64,000 nt of DNA from Mesorhizobium sp. M2A.F.Ca.ET.046.03.2.1 (GTDB lineage: Bacteria; Pseudomonadota; Alphaproteobacteria; Rhizobiales; Rhizobiaceae), in the NCBI RefSeq assembly GCF_003952425.1, contig NZ_CP034449.1, positions 992,001 through 1,056,000 of the forward strand, in the 5' to 3' direction. Shown here piece after piece: positions 42,368 through 51,722 of this stretch. Made by a program: the position numbers and the translations under genes. Within the stretch, counting starts at the first letter, position 1. Each line of letters begins with the position of its first letter. The notes beneath the pieces were generated by a model. It saw nothing but the letters and a program-made list of their open reading frames with translations, was not told the DNA's origin and ran no database searches.

Positions 42368-43405
42368 TTATCGCGCAAAGCTGATGACGTACCTCCCTTT
42401 CGACTGGCCCCGTTCGAGAGCGACAAGTCCTGCCGACACGTCTTCCAGCGCGATGACCTCGACCGTCGTTTCAAGCGGCTTATCCGCGTGCATGGCGACC
42501 AGCTCGCGCATCTCCTGCCTTGTGCCGACGCTGGTGCCGGTGATGAGGACGCCGGTGGCCGTCAGCCATTCCTGGATGAGCGGCACCGGCTGGAAGACCA
42601 TGGCTGCGGCGATGATCCTGCCGCGCGGCCGGATGCCCGCGACCATGGCGTCCCAGGTGGCGGTGGTCGGCGCGAAGTTGATGCAGGCGTGATATTTTTC
42701 ACTCTTCGCCGCCAGCCGCGAGGGCAGGCCGCTGTCGGCGATTTCGGTTTCCACGGCACCGTAGCGGCGAGCGATCTCCAGCTTCGCCGGATCGCGATCA
42801 ACCGCGAACACGCTGACGCCGAGCCGGCCGGCAATCTGCACGGCATAGAGGCCGAGGCCGCCGCAGCCAAAGACGATGCATTTTTCGCCAGCTTTCAGCC
42901 CCGCCCGTTTCACAGCGCCGTAAGCGGTGACGCCGGCACACATCACCGGCGCGGTGGTCACCGGATCGATGGCTTCGGGAAGCGCCACCGCGAAGCTCGC
43001 GTCGCAGACGACATATTCGGCAAAGGCGCCGGGCACGTTCAAGCCATGCGCGCGATGATGCTGGCAAAAGGACTCGTAGCCGTCCAGGCATTCATCGCAA
43101 CGGCGGCAGGTGTCGTGGATCCAGGGCACACCTGCACGATCGCCGAGCGACCAGCCGCCGACGCCCTCGCCGATCGCCTCGACGCGGCCGATGCCCTCAT
43201 GACCCATGACGAAGGGGGAAGGCGCGTGCAGCGGAATGCTCTCGCCGCGCCAGATATGCACGTCGGTATGGCAGACGCCGCAAGCCTGAAGCCGTACCAA
43301 TATCTGACCGGGGCCGGCGACGGGACGCGGCACGCTGGTGACCTCGAGCGGCTCGCCATAGCTGCCTAGGACCGCGGCCCGCATCGTTTGTGTGTGCGAC
43401 GTCAT
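42368..43405 (-). CDS. Zinc-dependent alcohol dehydrogenase (MDR family)
   Basis: The 345-residue medium-chain dehydrogenase has the catalytic-zinc region CGVCHTDVHIW and GHEGIGRVEAIG, the structural-zinc cysteines in CRRCDECLDGYESFC, and an NAD-binding GCGGLGLYAVQIAG. ATG 43405 is preferred; ATG 43423 is equally possible. It is divergent from a TetR regulator and lies between the betaine importer and the acetone carboxylase operon. It might oxidise choline-type or secondary alcohols such as isopropanol, which would feed acetone carboxylase; this link is speculative. Confidence 0.9.
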   Translation of the reverse strand: MTSHTQTMRAAVLGSYGEPLEVTSVPRPVAGPGQILVRLQACGVCHTDVHIWRGESIPLHAPSPFVMGHEGIGRVEAIGEGVGGWSLGDRAGVPWIHDTCRRCDECLDGYESFCQHHRAHGLNVPGAFAEYVVCDASFAVALPEAIDPVTTAPVMCAGVTAYGAVKRAGLKAGEKCIVFGCGGLGLYAVQIAGRLGVSVFAVDRDPAKLEIARRYGAVETEIADSGLPSRLAAKSEKYHACINFAPTTATWDAMVAGIRPRGRIIAAAMVFQPVPLIQEWLTATGVLITGTSVGTRQEMRELVAMHADKPLETTVEVIALEDVSAGLVALERGQSKGRYVISFAR

Positions 43406-43447
43406 CGATAGTCCGTCCGGCATCTGCTTGCCTTCGCAGCCTAGGCC

Positions 43448-43465
43448 TGTCAAAATCATATGACA
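43448..43465. promoter_or_regulatory. Candidate TetR-regulator operator
   Basis: TGTCA, eight bases, TGACA forms a perfect inverted repeat in the AT-rich interval between the divergent dehydrogenase and TetR genes. Placement fits an autoregulatory operator. Not experimentally supported. Confidence 0.45.
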
Positions 43466-43515
43466 ATACAAAAATTTGTTAGAGCGTACAGATTCTCGTC
43501 GGATATACGAAACCC

Positions 43516-44154
43516 ATGGCGACCAGGACGAAAAAACAACGCACCCGCATCGAGGACATCAGGCGGGTCGAGCTGATCGAGGCGGCGCACCGCATCTTCC
43601 TGCGCGACGGACTCAAGGGCCTGACGACGACCCGCATCTGCCATGAGGCCGGCATGTCGCAGGGCATCCTGACCTATTATTTCAAGAACAAGGACCAGGT
43701 ACTGTTCGAGATGGTGCGGTACGCCAACCGTGTCCTGATGGACGCGGTGGTGGTCAATCTGCGCCAGGCCGAGACCCGTTGGGATCGCTTGACGGCCATC
43801 GTCGACGGCAATTTTCCGGCGGAGAAATTCGAGCGCAGCACGGCCAACGCCTGGATTTCCTTCTACGCGGAAGCCGCGCACAATCCGCGCTATGCCCGGC
43901 TGCAGGAGCTGTTCTACAAGCGGCTGCGGTCGAACATCGGCTCGGCGCTTTCGCCGCTGTGGTCGAGAGAGGAGATCGACCATTTCGTGCGCGGCTTCGC
44001 CGCCATGCTGGACGGCTTCTGGCTGCGGCGCGGCCATTCCGACGACGACATCTCGCATCTGGAGGCGAGAGCGCTGCTCGTCGAATATTCGGAAAAGATG
44101 CTTGGCGCGGGTATGGTGTCGAAGCTGAAGCGGCTTCAGCCGCAGGCGGCGTGA
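43516..44154 (+). CDS. TetR-family regulator, BetI-like
   Basis: The 212-residue protein has an N-terminal HTH (LIEAAHRIFLRDGLKGLTT, ICHEAGMSQGILTYYF) and a C-terminal ligand domain with FERSTANAWISFYAEA, close to BetI repressors of choline/betaine genes. It is divergent from the alcohol dehydrogenase gene and next to a betaine-type importer, which supports sensing of choline or a related compound. It probably represses the dehydrogenase and possibly the importer. Confidence 0.88.
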   Translation: MATRTKKQRTRIEDIRRVELIEAAHRIFLRDGLKGLTTTRICHEAGMSQGILTYYFKNKDQVLFEMVRYANRVLMDAVVVNLRQAETRWDRLTAIVDGNFPAEKFERSTANAWISFYAEAAHNPRYARLQELFYKRLRSNIGSALSPLWSREEIDHFVRGFAAMLDGFWLRRGHSDDDISHLEARALLVEYSEKMLGAGMVSKLKRLQPQAA

Positions 44155-44216
44155 CATCCCTGTCGACCCCCTCGCCGGCAGCGAGCGGTTGAAAACGCTC
44201 CTTGCCGGATTGGACG

Positions 44217-45044
44217 TCACCATAAAGCTCCGCCGGTGATCTGGATATTTTCCATGGTGATCCCCTTGGCGATATCCGAACAGAGGAAGACGGCAAGCGC
44301 CGCGATCTCTTCAGGCTGCAGCATGCGCCCTTGGGGATTGCCTTTCCGGAATTCGTCCATCGCCTCCTCGACGCTGCGGCCGTTGCCCTCGCGCGCCACC
44401 ACTTGCGCGACGTTGCGGCGCATCAGCTCGGTCTCTACCCAGGTCGGGCTGATCATGACGCAAGTGACGCCGTGCGCAGCACCTTCCAGCGCAACACAAC
44501 GGGTCAGGCCGAGCAGGCCGGCCTTGGAAGCGCAATAGGCAGGATTGTCCTTCCAGCCGACGGACGCCGCGGTCGAGCCGATGTTGACGATGCGGCCCCA
44601 GCCGCGCTCGATCATGCCGGGCAGCACGGCGCGCGTCGTGCGGAAGGCGCCGGTGAGATTGGTGTCGACGATCTTGTCCCAGAGCTCGTCGGAATGGCCG
44701 CAGACGGGCTGCTCGGCGGTCGTGCCGGCGGCGTTGACGAGGATGTCGGCGGGACCGACGTCCGCCTGGGCTTCGGCAAAGAAGAGGTTGGTGAGCGCGC
44801 TGTCGCGGACGTCGAGATGCGCTGCATGGACCTTGGTGCCGTGCGCCCCGAGTGCCGCGCGGACGCGCTCGATCTCCTCCGCGCCGGGATAATAGGCCGC
44901 GTCCGTCCTGCCGGCCTGTGGCGGCGCAACATAGGAGCCGACCGCGATATTGGCGCCGGCCTCGGCAAGCGCCGTCGCTATCGCAAAGCCCATGCCGGAA
45001 AAGCCGCCGGTGACGATGGCGCTGCGGCCGGTGAGGTTGGTCAT
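44217..45044 (-). CDS. Short-chain dehydrogenase/reductase
   Basis: The 275-residue classical SDR has TGGFSGMG (cofactor site), NAAG, a catalytic serine in NIGSTAAS and YCASK (tyrosine-lysine pair). It follows another SDR by 18 bases and ends the acetone carboxylase operon. A 3-hydroxybutyrate or acetoacetate-related reaction would fit the pathway, but the sequence does not reveal the substrate. GGAGA precedes the ATG. Confidence 0.88.
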   Translation of the reverse strand: MTNLTGRSAIVTGGFSGMGFAIATALAEAGANIAVGSYVAPPQAGRTDAAYYPGAEEIERVRAALGAHGTKVHAAHLDVRDSALTNLFFAEAQADVGPADILVNAAGTTAEQPVCGHSDELWDKIVDTNLTGAFRTTRAVLPGMIERGWGRIVNIGSTAASVGWKDNPAYCASKAGLLGLTRCVALEGAAHGVTCVMISPTWVETELMRRNVAQVVAREGNGRSVEEAMDEFRKGNPQGRMLQPEEIAALAVFLCSDIAKGITMENIQITGGALW

Positions 45045-45062
45045 CGCAAGCGGTCTCCGTGT

Positions 45063-45833
45063 TCACACTGCAAGATAGCCTCCATCGACGACCATTTCGG
45101 AACCGGTGACGAATTTGGATTCATCTGAGGCGAGATAGAGGACCATGTAAGCGATGTCGTTGGGCTCGCCGAGGAAGCCAATCGGGTGACGGGAAAGCGC
45201 CTTGGCCTTCTCCTGCTCGAGTTTTCCCAGGTCGCGCAGATAATTCTCGGTCTGCGGCGTCCAGACATAGCCGGGATGGATGGAGTTGCAGCGGATGCCG
45301 TAGCGCTGCTCGGCGCAATGCACGGCGACCGCTTTGGTCAGCGTGCGCACGCCGCCCTTGGAGGCGCAATAGGCGGCAAGATCGGCCTCGCCGATGATGC
45401 CGTCGATCGAGGACAGGTTGACGATCGAGCCGCCGCCGGATTTCTTCATCAGCTTGATGCCTGCCTGGCAGCCGAGGAAGACGCCGTCGAGATTGACCGC
45501 CATGGTGCGCCGCCATTCGGTTATAGAGGTGTCTTCGATGTTTTTGGCAATCGCAATGCCGGCATTGTTGACCAGCACGTCGAGCCGCCCGAAGCGCTGC
45601 TCGATCGCCGCCATGACGGACGACCAATCCTCAGGCTTCGAGACATCGTGGCGCAGCGCCAACGCCTCGCCGCCAGCCTTGGCGATCTCCGCCGCCGTAT
45701 CGCCGGCGAGGGCCTCGTCGATGTCGCTGACGACCAGCCTGGCGCCTTCCGATGCCAGCAAGAGCGACGACGCCCGTCCGAGGCCGAGACCGGCCCCGGT
45801 AACGAACGCCACCTTGCCTGCCACGCGGCCCAT
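45063..45833 (-). CDS. Short-chain dehydrogenase/reductase
   Basis: The 256-residue SDR has TGAGLGLG, NNAG, a catalytic serine in NLSSIDG and YCASK. The acidic residue in VVSDID after the second strand suggests NAD(H) rather than NADP(H). AGGGAGG lies within the 3' end of acxC, so translation is probably coupled. The substrate is unknown; context suggests oxidation or reduction of a ketone or hydroxy acid produced around acetone metabolism. Confidence 0.88.
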   Translation of the reverse strand: MGRVAGKVAFVTGAGLGLGRASSLLLASEGARLVVSDIDEALAGDTAAEIAKAGGEALALRHDVSKPEDWSSVMAAIEQRFGRLDVLVNNAGIAIAKNIEDTSITEWRRTMAVNLDGVFLGCQAGIKLMKKSGGGSIVNLSSIDGIIGEADLAAYCASKGGVRTLTKAVAVHCAEQRYGIRCNSIHPGYVWTPQTENYLRDLGKLEQEKAKALSRHPIGFLGEPNDIAYMVLYLASDESKFVTGSEMVVDGGYLAV

Positions 45834-45840
45834 TGCGGCA

Positions 45841-46347
45841 TCAGCCTCCCTTGTTCAACGGCTCCAACGGCCTGCCCAGCCAATCGCGGTAGAAACCTTC
45901 CAGATCGGGCTCGAAATCATGCACGATGGGGTAGCCGGGGGCGGCCGACTCGACCTCGTGCAGTGTGCCGCATTGCGGGCAGATGAATTCGCGGATTTCC
46001 ATCCAGTCCGGATCCGGCAGGTCGCTGTTGGGATAGATCTCGCGCAGCGATTCCTCTGTGTCTCGCACGATGATCGCCGCCTTCAGCTTCCAGTTCTTGC
46101 GATAGTCACCGAAGGAGTGGCCGCATTCGCATTTCGTCACCCGCTCGTCGCCGCTCTGGCAGATGAAGAGATGGTCGCCGACGGGGAGCAGGATCGGATC
46201 CTTCCAGCCGACACGTTCCTGCAGGACCGCGACATATTTGAAGAAGCGGTCGTCATCCTTGTAGGCGCTCATGATGCGGCGCGTCTGCGGCCAGGGCAGC
46301 GTGCCGGAAACCAGATCGGCGATGACTTCCTTGCTGTATGAGGTCAT
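45841..46347 (-). CDS. acxC: Acetone carboxylase gamma subunit
   Basis: The 168-residue protein matches the small subunit of acetone carboxylase in length and motifs: LVSGTLPWPQTRRIMS near the start, and two cysteine pairs in KCECGHSFGDYR and FICPQCGTLHEVE that look metal-binding. It starts six bases after the alpha-subunit stop, with GGAGTAAG upstream. Its presence separates true acetone carboxylase from hydantoinase or acetophenone carboxylase operons. Confidence 0.93.
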   Translation of the reverse strand: MTSYSKEVIADLVSGTLPWPQTRRIMSAYKDDDRFFKYVAVLQERVGWKDPILLPVGDHLFICQSGDERVTKCECGHSFGDYRKNWKLKAAIIVRDTEESLREIYPNSDLPDPDWMEIREFICPQCGTLHEVESAAPGYPIVHDFEPDLEGFYRDWLGRPLEPLNKGG

Positions 46348-46353
46348 GGTCTC

Positions 46354-48549
46354 TTACTCCACGCCGAGGGTCGATTTGGCGTCGACATCCCAGAAAGTCG
46401 AAAAATCCCTGGCGAAGCGCGCAGAAAGCTTGATCGCTCTGGCATACATCTTCTTCACCTCAGGCGCGAAATCGGACGTCTTCACGCGTTCGCGCTCCTT
46501 GGCAATCCACTCCGAAACCGGTTTTGCACGCGCCAGCCGCTTTGCCCGCATCTCGGCGCGATGGCGTTTGGTGGCGTCCAGATTGGCGACCGGAAAACCT
46601 TCCTCGTCCTCGTCGAGCACGATGCCGAAGATGCCTTCGGCGGCTTCCTTGGTGAGGAAACCATTCTCGACATCCCAGGCGGTTTTCACCGGATCGCGCT
46701 CCAGCACGTCGCCGTAACCGCCGCCGCCATTGTAGGAATGGGTGAAGACATCGCCGGTCTTATGCGGCGCGGTGATATATGGACCCTCCATCGTCACATG
46801 CTCGCCTTCCAGCCGAACTTCCAGCTCCGAACGATACGGATTGGTGCCAGTATGATGCGCCAGCGGCGCGCCATTCTCTGCCAGCTCGAAGATGTTCGAG
46901 TGGCGCACCGCGCGATGCTTCTGGCAGGTCGGCGCGGGATAGCCGCCGCAGAGACCGCCATTGTCGAACACCCGCGAGGAATGTTCGGACGTCACCAGCC
47001 GCAGATGATCGGTCTTCGAGACCAGCCAGGTCGACAGGAACGAGCAGCCGCCGCGATATTTGCCTGCGCCGCCGGAGTTGGGAACGATCGACCTGCCGAT
47101 ATAGAGCATCGGCATGTTCTGCTCCCATATCTCGATGTTGCCCATGTCGGATTCCGGATTCCAGCCGACATAGGCGGTGTCGAGCCCATCCTTGATGGCC
47201 AACGCGCCGGAGCCGGCGGCGGCGCATTCGAAATGCGCCATGCCGAAGGGCGTGCCGTACTGACTGGTGCCGCCCATCTCGATCATCGGGCTGTTGACCT
47301 GGCCGACAAAGGCCTCCTCAACAAAGCCGCGCGCGATAAAGGAGCGCGACAAGAGCCGCTGGAACACGCCATAGGCCGGCAGAAGCAGCGCCCAGGAGGT
47401 GGCCGTCGCAACCATCTCGTTGTCAGGATTGGTCCAGGTGCCGTGCGGCAGCTTCAGCTCGGTGGCCATCCAGGCGCCATCATTGACCAGGCCCTCGAAA
47501 TTCATGTGCTGGGTCAGCGTCACGAACATGCCGCCATCCATGCCGGCCGGCGTGCAGTTCATCGAATGGTAGCCCCAGGGCTGCGTGCCCTCGAAGTCCA
47601 TGACGATCTTGCCGTCGGTGGTGATCTCCATCTCGATCGGGATGTTGTAGAGCCAGTCGGGATCGCCGAGCGGCTGATAGCCCGGCTTGCCCTTGGTGAC
47701 GTGGCCGTAGAAGGTGTGGCCGCGATAGATGCCGGGCACGGTGAGCTGGCGCGTGCGGGCGAGCTGAGCTCGGCGGCCCTCCTCGATGAACTCCTTCGAC
47801 ACCTGCATCCAGTAGTCGAGGCCGATCTCGTCGATCAGCGCCTTGACGCTTTCGCGCATGTCGATGCAGGAGGCGACCTTGGCCTTCTCATCCAGCACCC
47901 AGTAGATCGGCATGCGGAGATTGCGCTCGCAGCGGATGACGTAGTCGCGCCTGAGCTCGTTATTCTCGCCGACCTTCTCGGCGCAGACGAACAGGCCTTC
48001 GGTGAAGCGCTCCTGCGCCAGCGCCACGTCACCGCCCGGCGTGATGCCGCCGGCCTCCAACTCGTGGCAGACGGCGCCCGCCCAGCCAACCAGCTTGCCG
48101 GAGTGGAAGATCGGCACCACGTCCATCACGTCCGGCACCTGCACGGTGCCGATGAAAGCGTCGTTGTTGGCGAAGATGTCGCCGTCGCGTATCTGCGGGT
48201 TCTCCTCGTAGCCGTTGCGGATCATCCATTTGATGAAGCGGCTCATCGTGTGCACATGCACCATGATGCCGTTGGAGAGCGCGATGGCGTCGCCTTCCGA
48301 CGTGTAGATGGCGACGACCATCTCGCCGACCTCGCGCACGCCGGGCGAGGCGGAGATGCGACGCGCCATCTCGCGCGCCGACACGCAATAGGCGCGCAGC
48401 TTGGTGTGCAGCGTCTCGAACTTCAGCGGGTCCTGGTTGCGCAGCTTGAGCTCGGTGATGCCGTCATAGCAGCCGGTCTCTTCCATCAGCCGTTCGGATT
48501 CGAGCAGCCTTTCGCGGATGCGGAGCGCAGAGGCGGGTTTGTCCAGCAT
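46354..48549 (-). CDS. acxB: Acetone carboxylase alpha subunit (HyuB-type)
   Basis: The 731-residue protein belongs to the hydantoinase B/oxoprolinase family, with MVVAIYTSEGDAIALSNGI, GDIFANNDAFIG and NPESDMGNIEIWEQNMP. The start at ATG 48549 (MLDKPASALRIRERLLESE) is favoured because AGAAGGG precedes it; an in-frame ATG at 48594 overlaps acxA. With acxA and acxC it forms the heterohexameric, manganese-containing enzyme that converts acetone and bicarbonate to acetoacetate with hydrolysis of ATP to AMP. Confidence 0.93.
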   Translation of the reverse strand: MLDKPASALRIRERLLESERLMEETGCYDGITELKLRNQDPLKFETLHTKLRAYCVSAREMARRISASPGVREVGEMVVAIYTSEGDAIALSNGIMVHVHTMSRFIKWMIRNGYEENPQIRDGDIFANNDAFIGTVQVPDVMDVVPIFHSGKLVGWAGAVCHELEAGGITPGGDVALAQERFTEGLFVCAEKVGENNELRRDYVIRCERNLRMPIYWVLDEKAKVASCIDMRESVKALIDEIGLDYWMQVSKEFIEEGRRAQLARTRQLTVPGIYRGHTFYGHVTKGKPGYQPLGDPDWLYNIPIEMEITTDGKIVMDFEGTQPWGYHSMNCTPAGMDGGMFVTLTQHMNFEGLVNDGAWMATELKLPHGTWTNPDNEMVATATSWALLLPAYGVFQRLLSRSFIARGFVEEAFVGQVNSPMIEMGGTSQYGTPFGMAHFECAAAGSGALAIKDGLDTAYVGWNPESDMGNIEIWEQNMPMLYIGRSIVPNSGGAGKYRGGCSFLSTWLVSKTDHLRLVTSEHSSRVFDNGGLCGGYPAPTCQKHRAVRHSNIFELAENGAPLAHHTGTNPYRSELEVRLEGEHVTMEGPYITAPHKTGDVFTHSYNGGGGYGDVLERDPVKTAWDVENGFLTKEAAEGIFGIVLDEDEEGFPVANLDATKRHRAEMRAKRLARAKPVSEWIAKERERVKTSDFAPEVKKMYARAIKLSARFARDFSTFWDVDAKSTLGVE

Positions 48550-48563
48550 GGCGTTCGCCCTTC

Positions 48564-50705
48564 TCAAGCGTGGGTGTAGTGAAGCAGCGTCCATTCATCG
48601 ACATGGACGCGATCCTGCGGATGGACGACCAGCGTGGTCGCCGGGTGTTCGATGATCGCCGGGCCGGTGACCTCATGCCCGGGCTGCAGCAAATCCATCT
48701 CGTAGAGATCGGCCTTGTGCCAGCGACCGCCGATATAGGCCTCGCGCACGCCCTTATGGGCCGACGCCGGGTCGGATTTGCCGAGCGGTCGCTTGACCAG
48801 CATCGGCTTGACCTTGTCGGCGGTAGCGATCAGCCCTAGCTCGGTGATCGAGAAACCGGCTTCGCCATAGCGCGAGACGCGGTGGTTGACCTTGGCGTAG
48901 ACCGCCTCGAACTCGGCGATGACCTCGCGCATATCGTCGGCCGAACCGACCGCCGAAAGTGGCGCCACCACCTCGACGTCCTCGAGCTGGCCGGTGTAGC
49001 GCATCATCAGGAACGGCACGGTCTTGATCTTTGGGAGCGCATGGCCGTCGGCAACCATCTCGTCGACCGCGGCCTTGGTCAGGTCATCCCAGACGGAAGT
49101 GACCTTTGCGCCGAAGGCCTGCAATTCGTCGTCGCTGGCGCGCGCGCCAATATCGATCTGCGTCGACACCGAATGCCGGCGCATGAAGTCGGCGGTGGTG
49201 CAGCCAAAGGCTGAGAAGGCTGCGGCGAACTGGAAGGTGATGATGTCCTTGAAGCCGATGCCCCTGGAGCAGCCGGCCAAATGCAGCGGTCCGGAGCCAC
49301 CGTAGGAGAGGAGCGTGAATTCAGATGGGTGAATGCCCTGTCCGGAGATGACGCGACGCAAAGCGTTGTTGGCGTCGGCCTCCAGCATGTCGATCATGCC
49401 TTCGGCGGCTTCCTCGACGCCGACGCCGAGCACCCGGGCGCATTTCTCCTCGAAGGCTTTGCGCGCCTTCTCGACCTGAAGCACGACCTTGCCGCCGAGG
49501 AAGTAATGCGGGTTCAAACGGCCGAGGATGGCATCGCAATCGGCGATGGTCGGCTCGGTGCCGCCCTTGGCGAAGCAGATCGGGCCGGGATCGGACCCGG
49601 CGCTTTCCGGTCCGAGCGAAACCTTCCTGGTCAGCGGGTCGACCTTCAGGATCATGCCGGCGCCGGCGCCGATCGTGTCGAGATGCAGCGTCGGCACGTT
49701 GAGCTTGAAGCGGTCCATCAGCGGCTCGTTCTCGATCCGCGTCTGGCCACGGGTGATGACGCCCATGTCGAAGGACGTGCCGCCCATGTCCGAGCAGATC
49801 AGCGAGTCGTTGCCGATCAGCTTGCCGACATAGGCCGCGCCCAGGATGCCGCCGATCGGCCCGGAGATCATCGTCTCGTGCAGGCGCGGATGGTCGATGG
49901 AGGTCAGGCCGCCGAAGGAGAGCAGCGTCTGCACGCCATATTTGAAGCCGTATTTCTTTGAGACGTCCTCGATGCCCTTCAACTGCTTGCGGCCGCGCGA
50001 GGTGGCGTAGGCCTCGATCAGCACCGAGTTCAGCCGCGACTGCTCGCGGATGACCGGACGCACCTCATGGCTGGTGTAGACGAGGATGTCGGCGCCGGCG
50101 GCGGCGATCTCCTCGCGACATATCTCGGCGATGCGTTTCTCATGCGCCGGATTGACGTGGGAGAAAACAGTCATGATGCAGATCGCCTCGACCTTGTCAG
50201 CGATCAGCTTCCTGGCCGCCGCGTGCACTTCGTGTTCGTAGAGCGGCAGGATGATATCGCCGAACTGGTCGATGCGCTCTGTCACGCCGTGGGTGCGGCG
50301 GCGCGGCACCAGCGGATCGGGATGGTGATGGGTGACCGCATGCAGGCGGTCGGCATAGGAATAATCCGCCCAGGCCTGCAGGCCGCGGCCCATCAGGATC
50401 ATGTCCTCGAGGCCCTTGGTGGTGATCAGCCCGAGCTTGCGGCCGGTGCGCGACAACAGCGTGTTGAGCATGCCGGTGCCGGAATAGAGCACCACGTTGA
50501 CGCCCGAGAACAGGTCCTGCAGCGAGATGCCCCAGGCATCCGCCGCGTCCTCCGCCGAGGCGAGGAAGCCTTCCGCCTCGTTCTTTGGCGTGGTCGCCGA
50601 CTTGCCGATCTTGAAGTGACCGTCCTGATCGACAAGGATCGTATCGGTCATGGTGCCGCCGGCGTCGATCCCAATGACGATTGGATTGGTGGTGATCTGG
50701 TCCAC
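48564..50705 (-). CDS. acxA: Acetone carboxylase beta subunit (HyuA-type)
   Basis: The 713-residue protein has the ASKHA-type ATP site VIGIDAGGTMTDT at its N-terminus, CSDMGGTSFDMGVI in the middle and GSGPLHLAGC towards the C-terminus, as in hydantoinase A and acetone carboxylase beta subunits; the length matches the Xanthobacter protein. I chose GTG at 50705 with AAGGGAAAG upstream; an ATG at 50915 would read back over the divergent regulator gene. First gene of the acx operon. Confidence 0.93.
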   Translation of the reverse strand: MDQITTNPIVIGIDAGGTMTDTILVDQDGHFKIGKSATTPKNEAEGFLASAEDAADAWGISLQDLFSGVNVVLYSGTGMLNTLLSRTGRKLGLITTKGLEDMILMGRGLQAWADYSYADRLHAVTHHHPDPLVPRRRTHGVTERIDQFGDIILPLYEHEVHAAARKLIADKVEAICIMTVFSHVNPAHEKRIAEICREEIAAAGADILVYTSHEVRPVIREQSRLNSVLIEAYATSRGRKQLKGIEDVSKKYGFKYGVQTLLSFGGLTSIDHPRLHETMISGPIGGILGAAYVGKLIGNDSLICSDMGGTSFDMGVITRGQTRIENEPLMDRFKLNVPTLHLDTIGAGAGMILKVDPLTRKVSLGPESAGSDPGPICFAKGGTEPTIADCDAILGRLNPHYFLGGKVVLQVEKARKAFEEKCARVLGVGVEEAAEGMIDMLEADANNALRRVISGQGIHPSEFTLLSYGGSGPLHLAGCSRGIGFKDIITFQFAAAFSAFGCTTADFMRRHSVSTQIDIGARASDDELQAFGAKVTSVWDDLTKAAVDEMVADGHALPKIKTVPFLMMRYTGQLEDVEVVAPLSAVGSADDMREVIAEFEAVYAKVNHRVSRYGEAGFSITELGLIATADKVKPMLVKRPLGKSDPASAHKGVREAYIGGRWHKADLYEMDLLQPGHEVTGPAIIEHPATTLVVHPQDRVHVDEWTLLHYTHA

Positions 50706-50814
50706 GGTCGCTTTCCCTTGCCGAGAATGACCACAGGCTAGATTCCCGGAGCCGGATCGCGCCATATGCCTAAAGACACAATGACCGGGCGGCGCGGTTC
50801 GCCGAGAAAAGGGC

Positions 50815-51597
50815 ATGCGCATGGGCAACATCTGGGCGCCGCTGGCCAGGGCGATCGCCGCCACCGGCACCGACCGGCATGTCGACTGCCTGATCGACCT
50901 GATCGGCGCCGACATCGCGCATGATCTGGTGACGGTGACGCGCTATTCGGCGACCAGGACCCCGGAATTCGTCAAGCACCGGCGCTTCTCCGATGAGATG
51001 GTGCGGCGCTATCTCGACAGTTATTACGTCTTCGACCCTTTCTACGCCTCATGGCGCAGCCAGCGCCGGCTAGGCATCATCCCGCTCAAGGGACTGGCCG
51101 ACGAGGAAGCGAAGCGCGGCCAGTACATAGCCGGCTTCCTCGCGCAGTCGGAGATCTGCGACGAGGTTGGCATCATGCTTTCCGACGGCGGTGACTGGTG
51201 CCTCGGCATCTTCCTTGATCGCTCGACCGTGTCCTTCAGGGACAGCGAGATCGCGCTGCTCACCGAACGGCTGCCGGTGTTCGAGGCGCTGCATGCGCTG
51301 GACATCAAGGCGCGCGGCTCAGAATTTTCCCGCACCTCGGCTCCGAGCGGCCCGGGCGCCTCACCGCAGCAGAGGCCCAGAATACCGGAGGGCCTATGGC
51401 CCGAACTTTCCTTGCGCGAGCGCGAGTTGGTGCAGCTTATCCTGGCCGGCCATCCGACAGCCAACATCGCCGAGCGGCTCGGCATCACCGTCGGCACGGT
51501 GAAGAACCACCGCCGCCGCATCTATGAAAAGCTCGACATCACCACCGAGCGCGAATTGTTCCTGCAGTTCTTCCAGCACGAGAGCTCAGCAAGGTAG
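50815..51597 (+). CDS. LuxR-family HTH regulator divergent from acx operon
   Basis: The 260-residue protein has a C-terminal LuxR-type HTH (about 195-245: LSLRERELVQLILAG, IAERLGITVGTVKNHRRRIYEKL) and an N-terminal sensory region of about 170 residues that I cannot assign. It lacks an obvious homoserine-lactone pocket signature. Located 109 bases from acxA on the opposite strand, it is the likely activator of acetone carboxylase. Xanthobacter uses a sigma-54 activator (AcxR) instead, and I see no good -24/-12 box here. Confidence 0.85.
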   Translation: MRMGNIWAPLARAIAATGTDRHVDCLIDLIGADIAHDLVTVTRYSATRTPEFVKHRRFSDEMVRRYLDSYYVFDPFYASWRSQRRLGIIPLKGLADEEAKRGQYIAGFLAQSEICDEVGIMLSDGGDWCLGIFLDRSTVSFRDSEIALLTERLPVFEALHALDIKARGSEFSRTSAPSGPGASPQQRPRIPEGLWPELSLRERELVQLILAGHPTANIAERLGITVGTVKNHRRRIYEKLDITTERELFLQFFQHESSAR

Positions 51598-51722
51598 CTA
51601 CTCTCAATCGAGTGCAGCGAATTGCCTCGCCGCACAGCAACCGGGGTGGCTGAAGTTCAAACCCTGACATCGTGGATACGTGGCTAGCGGGTGGTTCGAG
51701 CCGGTGCTGTGGCGGAGTCGTT

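Noticed and set aside
43448..43465. A fourth copy of the GntR palindrome
   Set aside because: It shares only TGACAA with the three operators and has different spacing and symmetry.
46561..48579. A 672-codon plus-strand open frame opposite acxB
   Set aside because: It is a shadow of the acetone carboxylase alpha gene with histidine- and alanine-rich, domain-free sequence.
50706..50814. A sigma-54 promoter for the acx operon
   Set aside because: The best GG-to-GC pair has the wrong spacing and lacks the TTGC half.
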